A stretch of DNA of 5,118 nt from assembly GCA_029007685.1 (NCBI GenBank), contig JAQXIG010000152.1:1-5118 (forward strand), in the 5' to 3' direction. Below, one piece after another: positions 1 to 5,100 of the stretch. A program made the translations under genes and the position numbers. This stretch comes from a bacterium (lineage in GTDB: Bacteria; Bacillota_I; Bacilli_A; RF39; UBA660). Each line of letters starts with the position of its first letter. Position 1 is the stretch's first letter. A model generated the notes under the pieces. That model was not told where the DNA came from and searched no databases. It saw nothing but the letters and a program-made list of their open reading frames with translations.

Positions 1-674
1 GTATTATTATGGATGGAAATCGTAGATGGGCTAAAGAAAGGAAACTTTCTGGTAGTCTTGGCCATAAAGCGGGTGTTGATAATTTGAAAAAGTTATTAGT
101 TCATATTTTTGATCGTGGAATTCGTTATGTTAGTGTGTATGCATTTTCAACTGAAAACTTTAAGAGGGAACAAAAAGAAGTGGATTATTTAATGAATTTG
201 TTTCGTACTTATTTTAGAAAAGAGTTTCAGGAAATTATTGATCGTAATGTGAAAGTTGTATTTTCTGGTCGTAGAGAAAATATTCCTGATTCGGTATGGG
301 ATAGTATGAAATATCTTGAAGATCAAACAAGAGATGGTAAAAATGGGATTTTAAATATTTGCTTGAATTATGGTGGGCAATATGAAATTCTGGATATGAC
401 TAAGAAGGTTTGTCAGTTGGTGTTAGAAAATAAGATTAGCATTGATCAAATTGATTTGAGTGTAATTGAGGAAAATCTTTATCAAAAAATACCAGCAGTT
501 GATTTGATGATCCGTACTAGTGGTGAATTTCGAATTAGTAATTTTATGTTATATCAAACAGCTTATGCTGAGTATTATTTTCCTACTACATATTTTCCTG
601 ATTTTAATGACGAGCATTTTGAACAGGCTTTATTGGAGTATAATAAAAGAAACAGGCGTTTTGGTGGAAACTGA
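1..674 (+). CDS. uppS: Isoprenyl transferase / undecaprenyl diphosphate synthase, 5'-truncated by window edge
   Basis: UppS is a soluble cis-prenyltransferase that adds isopentenyl diphosphates to farnesyl diphosphate, making the C55 carrier lipid used for peptidoglycan and other wall polymers. The frame is open from base 3 (Ile-Ile) into the Met-Asp-Gly-Asn motif. Because the family has residues before IIMDGN, the ATG at 9 is internal and roughly 10-35 N-terminal residues lie upstream of the window. Counting that Met as 1, I see the catalytic Asp2 in MDGNRRWA, GHKAG (18-22), FSTENF (46-51), NYGG (120-123), RTSGEFRISNF (169-179) with the substrate-binding Arg and Ser, and Glu188 in AYAEYYF, the usual Mg-binding position. 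The C-terminus RRFGG is typical, so the 3' end is complete. In many Firmicutes cdsA follows uppS; here a terminator and non-coding DNA follow instead. Identification is very secure. Confidence 0.97.
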   Translation, partial: IIMDGNRRWAKERKLSGSLGHKAGVDNLKKLLVHIFDRGIRYVSVYAFSTENFKREQKEVDYLMNLFRTYFRKEFQEIIDRNVKVVFSGRRENIPDSVWDSMKYLEDQTRDGKNGILNICLNYGGQYEILDMTKKVCQLVLENKISIDQIDLSVIEENLYQKIPAVDLMIRTSGEFRISNFMLYQTAYAEYYFPTTYFPDFNDEHFEQALLEYNKRNRRFGGN

Positions 675-685
675 TGCCTGTTTTT
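650..685 (+). terminator. Intrinsic terminator at the end of uppS
   Basis: The arms AAACAGGC (650-657) and GCCTGTTT (676-683) are perfectly complementary and run into five T (681-685). Inside them GTTT (658-661) can also pair with AAAC (668-671). The hairpin overlaps the last uppS codons and its stop, so uppS is probably the last gene of its transcript. The closing part of the stem is A-U rich and the T tract is short, so efficiency is uncertain. Confidence 0.65.
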
Positions 686-688
686 ATC

Positions 689-727
689 AAAAAAAAATAG
701 AGATCGTACCCCCTGAAGGACGACCTC
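689..727 (-). terminator. Intrinsic terminator of a minus-strand transcript
   Basis: Read on the minus strand, GAGGTCGT (727 to 720) pairs with ACGATCTC (707 to 700) in an 8-bp stem containing one G-U pair, with a C-rich/G-rich 12-nt loop that can extend it. After two bases follow nine T (complement of the A run 689-697). This is a strong rho-independent terminator shape. It sits back to back with the uppS terminator, as expected where two transcripts converge, so something is transcribed leftward here. Confidence 0.7.
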
Positions 728-793
728 ATAAAAAGAATAAAAAGGGGTTGGCTAGTGTGATACTAGCGACCAATTCGCCAATTCGAATTGGTG
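689..793 (-). ncRNA. Candidate small RNA converging on uppS (unrecognised family)
   Basis: A minus-strand promoter at 828-800 and an intrinsic terminator at 727-689 bracket roughly 100 nt with no convincing ORF. Predicted order in the RNA: a near-5' palindromic segment, CCAATTCGAATTGG (778-791), which can also pair with a neighbouring AATTGGT copy (770-776); a perfect 6-bp hairpin GCTAGT/ACTAGC with a 5-nt loop (766 to 750); an open C/U-rich stretch with CCCCUUUUUAUUC (747 to 735); then the terminator hairpin. The open CCCCUUUUU is the kind of sequence that pairs with Shine-Dalgarno regions, so a trans-acting regulatory RNA is a reasonable guess, but no target is shown. I recognise no Rfam family: SRP RNA, 6S and tmRNA signature motifs are not seen. 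The 5' end is inferred from the promoter only. Alternatives are a leader RNA or a dispersed repeat element. Confidence 0.45.
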
Positions 794-799
794 ATGACT

Positions 800-828
800 A
801 TACTAATAGAAAAGGGAATATTTGTCAA
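800..828 (-). promoter_or_regulatory. Sigma-A-type promoter for the minus-strand small RNA
   Basis: On the minus strand a perfect -35 box TTGACA (828 to 823) is followed after 17 bases by TAGTAT (805 to 800), a 4/6 match to the -10 box. Transcription would start near 793. Upstream of the -35 on this strand lie T-rich tracts (the tandem repeat at 836-866), which could act as an UP-like element. The -35 and spacing are ideal and the -10 is mediocre. Confidence 0.5.
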
Positions 829-835
829 CCTTTTT

Positions 836-862
836 TTGAAAAAGTTGAAAAAGTTGAAAAAA
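836..862. repeat. Three tandem 9-bp units TTGAAAAAG
   Basis: TTGAAAAAG occurs at 836-844 and 845-853, then TTGAAAAAA at 854-862, followed by TTGA. The array lies just upstream of the minus-strand promoter. The 9-bp period does not match the helical turn, so phased bending is not clearly supported. It may be a simple slippage repeat or a small binding array. Confidence 0.6.
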
Positions 863-870
863 TTGATTGA

Positions 871-961
871 AAGATGAAATGTCTAATTTAAATATAAAAT
901 AGACATCAAGTCTTTTATTATTAGTCAAGGGTGAGCGGAGTGATTTCATCTTACACTTGAT
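871..961 (+). other. Possible structured element with nested and pseudoknot-like pairings
   Basis: AAGATGAAAT (871-880) is perfectly complementary to ATTTCATCTT (943-952), giving a 10-bp closing stem. Directly inside it, GTCTA (881-885) pairs with TAGAC (900-904). ATCAAGT (905-911), inside the closing stem, is perfectly complementary to ACTTGAT (955-961) outside it, which would form a pseudoknot. TCAAG (924-928) competes for the same partner. Neither strand shows a clear promoter or terminator for it. I recognise no riboswitch or T-box consensus. In such AT-rich DNA chance pairing is a real possibility. Confidence 0.25.
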
Positions 962-1025
962 TAAACCTTTTGTTATATACTTTTATGCGTCAGAAGTGTT
1001 ATTTTCTATTTTGTTTATCTATCCT

Positions 1026-1031
1026 TATAAT
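1026..1031 (+). promoter_or_regulatory. Possible -10 box upstream of the short ORF
   Basis: A perfect TATAAT stands at 1026-1031, but the bases at the normal -35 distance (about 1003-1008) match TTGACA poorly. If used, transcription would begin near 1038, giving a leader of about 35 nt that contains the dyad at 1048-1072 and the ribosome site of the short ORF. Confidence 0.25.
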
Positions 1032-1047
1032 GTGTGGTGATGTTTTG

Positions 1048-1072
1048 TTTGTATCAAAAAAGAGGATACAAA
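1048..1072. promoter_or_regulatory. 8-bp dyad overlapping the short ORF's ribosome site
   Basis: TTTGTATC (1048-1055) and GATACAAA (1065-1072) are perfect inverted copies separated by nine bases. The gap contains most of the purine-rich AGAGG (1061-1065), whose last G is the first base of the right arm, and the dyad ends immediately before the TTG at 1073. It could be an operator for a dimeric repressor or an RNA hairpin hiding the ribosome site. Function is inference. Confidence 0.4.
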
Positions 1073-1174
1073 TTGAATACAAGTAGATTGCTGAAAAAAA
1101 TTAGAGAATTGATCAAAAAAGGCCCATCATTTGATCTTTACATTCAAGATTATATCAATCGTATCATATATTGA
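1073..1174 (+). CDS. Possible small ORF, 33 residues, unknown function
   Basis: From TTG 1073 the frame reads 33 codons to TGA 1172-1174. AGAGG (1061-1065) lies seven bases before the TTG, good Firmicutes spacing, which is why I prefer this start. An in-frame ATG at 1040 would give 44 residues but has a poor ribosome site. The peptide is basic at its start (RLLKKIRELIKKG) and then reads PSFDLYIQDYINRIIY, compatible with two short amphipathic helices. No signal peptide or membrane segment is visible. I recognise no family; it is unlike the hydrophobic Fst/Ldr toxins. It may be the tail of a decayed gene or a chance frame. Its composition is less AT-biased than the DNA right after it. Confidence 0.25.
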   Translation: MNTSRLLKKIRELIKKGPSFDLYIQDYINRIIY

Positions 1175-1380
1175 ATCACTAGATTTCATTAGTATGCTAC
1201 CAAAAGATAAAGAAAGATGAAAATATATTTTTATTGATTTATTCGATTTTTTCTTGCAATAATTATCTTTATTTTATTTATTATTTTTTACTTTTCATTT
1301 AAGTCAAATATTTGTGATGATTGAGAGTTGAGCTAGTTATAAAAGAGAAAAAGAATTGTTTTACTACTACTATTTTTTAT

Positions 1381-1408
1381 TTGATAAAGTTTAAGTTTGT
1401 GATATAAT
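1381..1408 (+). promoter_or_regulatory. recG promoter (-35 TTGATA, extended -10 TGATATAAT)
   Basis: TTGATA (1381-1386) is followed after 16 bases by a perfect TATAAT (1403-1408), preceded by TGA, which makes the TGN extended -10. Transcription should start near 1415, leaving a leader of about 19 bases. The ribosome site AGGG (1421-1424) lies nine bases before the ATG at 1434. This shows recG can be transcribed independently of uppS. Confidence 0.75.
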
Positions 1409-1433
1409 ATGCTCAAGAAAAGGGCGTGATAGT

Positions 1434-3428
1434 ATGCTTAATGTATCAGAAGTAAAGGGCGTTGGACCTAAATCTTTGTCTTTGTTAAATAAGCTTGGAA
1501 TTTTTACTGTAGAAGACTTGGTTATGCACTATCCATTTCGCTATGATATTTTAAAGCGTACTGATTTATCACAAGCTTTAGAAGAGGATAGGGTTATTGT
1601 AGATGGGAAAGTAGAAAGTGTTCCTATTTTACTTCGTTTTAAAGCAGGACTAAATAAGTTGAATTTTCGATTGGTAACACAGGCTGGTGTAGTGGGAGTT
1701 TCTATATTTAATCGTGCTTTTATGAAGAGTAATTTAACGATTGGTACTAGTGTAATTGTGATTGGGAAATATGATCGAAAAAAGAATATTATTACAGCGT
1801 CTGAAATTAAGTTTGGTCTTTTGAATCAGCAAGAAAAAATTGAACCTGTTTATCATTGTACTAGTGGTCTTAGTAATAAAAGTTTAGCCACTTATATTAA
1901 TACTGCAATTTTGATGAATGGTAAAGATGTTTGTGATTATATCCCTGCTGTTTACCAGGATAAGTATCATTTTTCAAATAAGAGAACAGCTTTAAATATT
2001 GTACATAATCCTCCTACTATGGAAAAATTAAAGGAGGCTCAGATTCGTTTAAAGTATGAAGAGTTATTTATGTTTATGTTTAAGATCAATTATCTGAAAG
2101 AAACGCGAAAGAATGAAAAAATAGGAATTGAACGTGATTTAAAAGAGGAACATGTTATTAATATGTTTTCTTTATTGCCATTTGATCTTACAGGAGATCA
2201 GAAAAATGCTGTTTGGGAGATTTTTCAAGATTTAAATAAAAAATCTCGTATGAATCGACTTCTACAGGGAGATGTTGGAAGTGGAAAAACTATTGTAGCT
2301 ATTTTGGCTATGTATTTGAACTGTTTAAGTGGTTATCAGAGTGCGTTGATGGCTCCTACTGAGATATTGGCTACTCAGCATTATCATAATGTTAAGGAAT
2401 TATTAAAAGATACTGATTTAGAAATAGAGTTACTAAAAGGAAGTCAAACCAAGAAGGAAAAGCAGGATATTTATAGAAGATTGATTCATGGAAATATTCA
2501 TATTTTGATAGGTACTCATGCTTTAATTCAAGAGGAAGTTACTTATCAGAATCTCGGATTAGTTGTTACAGATGAGCAGCATCGATTTGGGGTAAATCAA
2601 CGTGCACTTTTAAACAATAAGGGGATTATGCCTGATATTTTATATATGAGTGCTACGCCTATTCCTCGTACGTATGCTCTTACTATCTATGGAGATATGG
2701 ATGTTTCGATTATTAAAGAAATGCCAAAAGGAAGAATTCCTGTAAAGACATTTGTGAAAAGTGATAGTGAGATGAAAGAAGTACTAGAAATTATGAATGA
2801 GGAATTGAAAAATGGGCATCAAATCTATGTGATTGCACCATTAATTGAGGAGACAGAAAATTCAGATTTAACGACCGTATTATCTTTAAAAGATAAAATG
2901 ACGCTAGCTTTTGGGAAAAAGTATCAGATTGATATTGTGCATGGGAAAATGGCTAGTGGAGTTAAGGATTTGATTATGGGGGAGTTTAAGCAAAATAAGA
3001 TTCAAATATTAATTAGTACTACGGTGATTGAGGTTGGTGTGGATGTTCCGAATGCTAGTATGATGGTGATTTTTGATGCTAATCGTTTTGGTCTTTCAAC
3101 TTTGCATCAGTTGAGAGGGCGGGTTGGTCGTGGTAGTATTGCAAGTAAGTGTATTTTAATTAGTTCTGTAGATACGAAGCGTTTGGAAATTATGGAACAA
3201 ACTACGGATGGTTTTGAAATTAGTGAGGAAGATTTTAAGTTACGTGGTCATGGTGATCTTTTTGGAACTAAGCAAAGTGGAGATATGAGTTTTAAAATTG
3301 CAAATTTGAGGCAAGATTATAAAATTCTTGTGCAAGCTAAAAGAGATTCTTTAGAGTATTTTCTTGATCGTTCTAGTGATAATGATGACTTAAAAAAGCA
3401 GTTGATAGAATCTATTAATAGTAATTAA
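1434..3428 (+). CDS. recG: ATP-dependent DNA helicase RecG
   Basis: RecG is a monomeric superfamily 2 double-strand DNA translocase that reverses stalled replication forks and migrates branched intermediates in recombination and repair. The 664 residues are complete and close to the usual 680-690. The N-terminal wedge region begins with a helix-hairpin-helix-like VKGVGPKSLSLLNKLGI (7-23) and MHYPFRYD (31-38), followed by the OB-like domain that binds the branch point (about 50-130). Helicase motifs in order: Q-like LPFDLTGDQ (248-256), Walker A GDVGSGKT (279-286), Ia APTEILA (307-313), GTHAL (360-364), DEQH box (380-383), SATPIPRT (406-413), STTVIEVGVDVP (528-539), QLRGRVGR (559-566) and the C-terminal LRGHGDLFGTKQSG (603-616). 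All key residues are present. The ATG is set by the promoter and by alignment of the N-terminal motif. plsX and related lipid genes often follow recG in Firmicutes but are not seen here. Confidence 0.98.
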   Translation: MLNVSEVKGVGPKSLSLLNKLGIFTVEDLVMHYPFRYDILKRTDLSQALEEDRVIVDGKVESVPILLRFKAGLNKLNFRLVTQAGVVGVSIFNRAFMKSNLTIGTSVIVIGKYDRKKNIITASEIKFGLLNQQEKIEPVYHCTSGLSNKSLATYINTAILMNGKDVCDYIPAVYQDKYHFSNKRTALNIVHNPPTMEKLKEAQIRLKYEELFMFMFKINYLKETRKNEKIGIERDLKEEHVINMFSLLPFDLTGDQKNAVWEIFQDLNKKSRMNRLLQGDVGSGKTIVAILAMYLNCLSGYQSALMAPTEILATQHYHNVKELLKDTDLEIELLKGSQTKKEKQDIYRRLIHGNIHILIGTHALIQEEVTYQNLGLVVTDEQHRFGVNQRALLNNKGIMPDILYMSATPIPRTYALTIYGDMDVSIIKEMPKGRIPVKTFVKSDSEMKEVLEIMNEELKNGHQIYVIAPLIEETENSDLTTVLSLKDKMTLAFGKKYQIDIVHGKMASGVKDLIMGEFKQNKIQILISTTVIEVGVDVPNASMMVIFDANRFGLSTLHQLRGRVGRGSIASKCILISSVDTKRLEIMEQTTDGFEISEEDFKLRGHGDLFGTKQSGDMSFKIANLRQDYKILVQAKRDSLEYFLDRSSDNDDLKKQLIESINSN

Positions 3429-3449
3429 TTAGTAAAAAAACGTTGAATT

Positions 3450-3539
3450 ATGAAATTAATTTTTGTAGTGAGCAAAAAACAAGTGTTTATACTAGCTGTA
3501 TATTTTAAATTGATAAGAAATGTTCAAATGAAAAGGTAA
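3450..3539 (+). pseudogene. Short ORF resembling the signal-anchor start of a lost gene
   Basis: ATG 3450 opens 29 codons, starting MKLIFVVSKKQVFILAVYF and ending in TAA at 3537-3539. A short start, two lysines and a hydrophobic run recall the N-terminal anchor of exported wall enzymes such as CwlD-type amidases or polysaccharide deacetylases in Firmicutes, but the hydrophobic core is short and breaks off. No good ribosome site precedes it. It could be the remnant of such a gene, a tiny membrane peptide, or chance. The resemblance is from memory and weak. Confidence 0.2.
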
Positions 3540-3732
3540 ATGTATTATTTCAGTCGATTATTGATAGCAAACAGAGAGTAAGCTTGTTTGGCTAACTATG
3601 GACTCTGATTATAAAGTGTAAGAGTTAAACTGGACTCATTTTGTTCATCTTTTCATTTTTATTGTAAATATTGAATTTTATCATAATCTTGTAGTAATAT
3701 GATGGTCATAAATTTATTAAATTTATTAGAAT

Positions 3733-3805
3733 AAGTTTAAAAGAGGTTGTTCAATATTATAACTATGCTTTCTAGAATATCAACGAAAAAAGTTCAAAAG
3801 AGGTT
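3733..3805 (+). repeat. Imperfect 16-bp direct repeat beside the IS left end
   Basis: AAGTTTAAAAGAGGTT (3733-3748) and AAGTTCAAAAGAGGTT (3790-3805) match at 15 of 16 positions, 57 bases apart. The second copy abuts the probable IS left end. Each contains AAAAGAGG, which looks like a ribosome site, but no ORF follows either. They may be remnants of duplicated sequence or of two leader regions. Confidence 0.5.
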
Positions 3806-3812
3806 TCAGGAT

Positions 3813-3830
3813 AAAAGCATGAAAAAGTCA
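3813..3830 (+). repeat. IS left terminal inverted repeat (IRL)
   Basis: AAAAGCATGAAAAAGTCA matches the reverse complement of 5101-5118 at 17 of 18 positions. If the tip is CAGGAT at 3807, the repeat is about 24 bp long. Confidence 0.85.
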
Positions 3831-3867
3831 TAAATTTTACAAATAAGTGTAAATTTTATGACTTTTT
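3822..3867. terminator. Long subterminal stem-loop in the IS left end
   Basis: The arms 3822-3840 and 3849-3867 are 19 bases each and complementary except at one position, with an 8-nt loop. The outer part of the left arm belongs to IRL, so the right arm is an internal inverted partial copy of the terminus. The right arm ends in TTTTT, giving a terminator-like shape that works on either strand. It lies between outside DNA and the transposase ribosome site, and may stop transcripts entering the IS, a strategy known in other IS elements in different form. Confidence 0.6.
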
Positions 3868-3874
3868 AAAATTA

Positions 3875-3880
3875 TATGAT
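3875..3880 (+). promoter_or_regulatory. Possible -10 box for the transposase gene
   Basis: TATGAT is a 5/6 match to the -10 consensus and lies just after the stem-loop and 33 bases before the ATG. The -35 region would fall inside the stem-loop arm (near 3852-3857) and matches poorly, so this promoter is weak if real. Confidence 0.3.
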
Positions 3881-3913
3881 ATTCTTTTACTAGAGAATAA
3901 AGGTGGTAAAAGA

Positions 3914-5073
3914 ATGGAAGAATTAATAATGAAAGCAAATAGTATAGAAGATAAAAGACAAAATTGGAAAGTAAAGCATAATTTAGTAGATATATTAGTT
4001 ATAGTAATGTTATCAGTATTAACTGGGCATAATGATTTTGAGGAGATGGTAATATTTGCAGAAGCAAGGCTAAAAGTATTAAGAAAATATATAAAACTTG
4101 AAAATGCAATACCACACAAAGATACAATAAAAAGAGTTATAGCTATAATAAATCCAAATGAATTAAACCTAGTATTTTATAGTTGGTTAGCAAGTATTAT
4201 TCATAAAAAAAATCATGTATTTTTAGATCAGATAAACAAAATAATAGCATTTGATGGAAAAACGATATGTGGGAGTGATGATATATATATAATAATGCAC
4301 TCCATATATTAACGGCATTTGATACAGAAAACGAATTAGTATTAGGTCAATTACCAGTGGATGAGAAAACAAATGAAATAACGGTAATGCCAGAACTAAT
4401 AGAACTATTAGATTTAGAGAATACAGTAATAACAGCTGATGCACTGAACTGTCAGTATGAGATAGCAAATAAGATAGTAAGTAAAAAAGGAAATTATGTA
4501 TTAGCATTAAAAGGAAATAAAAAAGATTTGTATGAAGATGTAGCTGATTACTTTGATCAGAAAAAAATAGAACAAATAATAGCAAAAGAAGAACTGTATA
4601 GAAAAAACATAGAAAAATCTCATAGTTGTATAGAAACAAGAGAATATTTTTTAATATTAGATATAGATTATTTGAAGAAAAATAAAGGGGAAAAATATAA
4701 TAAATTAACAAGTATAGGATTAGTAAGAAAAACAAAAGAAAATATAATCACAGGAGAAGTAGTAGAAGAAAAAAGATATTATATAAATAGTATTTATGAT
4801 ATAGATTTATTCGCCAAAACAGTAAGAAAAGAATGGAGTATTGAAAATAATTTACATTGGCATTTGGATTATACTTTAAAAGAAGATTTCAGTACAGTAA
4901 TAGACAAAAAAGTAGCATTTAACTTAAATATAATTAGAAAATCAGTATTATCAATGTTAAAAATAATTGATGTTGGAAAAAAATATAGTTTAAAAAACAA
5001 AATACATTATATCAATGATAATTTTGAAGCATTTTTTCCAGAAATCATAAATCAACTGTCAAATCAAGCGTAA
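3914..5073 (+). pseudogene. ISAs1-family DDE transposase, frameshifted
   Basis: The gene encodes the enzyme that would cut and join the IS ends. The ATG at 3914 follows AGGTGG (3901-3906) by seven bases. The first frame gives the N-terminal ISAs1-associated domain (about 10-95, including the conserved AIPHKDT stretch) and the first catalytic Asp114 in AFDGKT, then runs into a stop at 4310-4312. The continuation lies in the -1 frame from about 4282: NNALHILTAFDTEN, VLGQLPVDEKTNEIT, the second Asp in VITADALNCQ, VLALKGN, and the C-terminal WSIENNLHWHLDYTLKED with the third acidic residue in IEN, to TAA at 5071. Removing one AT from the repeat 4281-4290 joins the halves into 385 residues, a normal length; in that numbering the triad is Asp114, Asp175 and Glu310. 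No other damage is seen, so the break is recent, or recoded or variable. Confidence 0.9.
4281..4290 (+). repeat. (AT)5 dinucleotide repeat at the transposase frameshift
   Basis: Five AT units stand exactly at the frame break. With four units the codons read GAT GAT ATA TAT AAT AAT GCA and the two halves fuse without mismatch to the family pattern. This fits slipped-strand gain of one unit. A TGA in the -1 frame at 4279-4281 limits the junction to bases after it. Confidence 0.75.
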
Positions 5074-5100
5074 AACCAATTATAAGTTATTATAGAATAA

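Larger units (their letters stand above)
675..1433. other. Gene-poor region between uppS and recG
   Basis: These 759 bases contain no recognisable large gene on either strand. About 57 codons without a stop occur on the plus strand at 700-870, but that frame comes from inside uppS, has no start of its own and resembles no family I know. The first third is better explained as a minus-strand small RNA gene with promoter and terminator. The middle holds a tandem repeat and a foldable stretch (836-961). A short ORF follows at 1073-1174. From about 1175 to 1380 I see only AT-rich DNA with stops in all frames, possibly decayed. The recG promoter occupies the end. Confidence 0.6.
3429..3812. other. 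Gene-poor region between recG and the insertion sequence
   Basis: No convincing gene is present on either strand and stops occur in every frame. It holds one 29-codon ORF at 3450-3539, a weak bulged stem-loop (arms about 3564-3572 and 3586-3594) without a T tract, and an imperfect direct repeat near its right end. I find no clear intrinsic terminator for recG here, so recG may end by another route or read through. The stretch looks like decayed sequence next to a mobile element. Confidence 0.55.

Noticed and set aside
520..870. 116-codon plus-strand frame running from inside uppS to 870
   Set aside because: More than a third overlaps uppS in another frame, it has no ribosome site, and its second half is better explained by the minus-strand RNA and its terminator. 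I cannot match the peptide to any family.
802..949. About 48-codon minus-strand frame beginning MKSLRSP
   Set aside because: No ribosome site, low-complexity Phe/Gln repeats arising from the 9-bp tandem array, and it covers the minus-strand promoter.
1111..1136. Hairpin GATCAAA/TTTGATC as a terminator
   Set aside because: Seven A-T-rich pairs with a 12-nt loop and no following T tract; it lies inside the possible short ORF.
675..1433. tRNA, SRP RNA, T-box or CRISPR content
   Set aside because: None of the characteristic motifs (TTCGANTC-type arm with cloverleaf, SRP GGAAG loop, T-box sequence, spaced repeats) can be found.
3856..4119. 87-codon minus-strand frame
   Set aside because: It overlaps the IS left hairpin and transposase N-terminus, which is clearly coding on the plus strand; no ribosome site.
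4281..4311. Programmed -1 ribosomal frameshift in the transposase
   Set aside because: Geometry would allow it, but there is no X-XXY-YYZ slippery heptamer, and ISAs1 transposases are normally made from one frame. Slippage in the AT repeat is simpler.
4223..4735. 170-codon minus-strand frame, Leu/Tyr/Phe rich
   Set aside because: It lies opposite the transposase; its hydrophobic look is a by-product of AT-rich, A-rich coding on the other strand.
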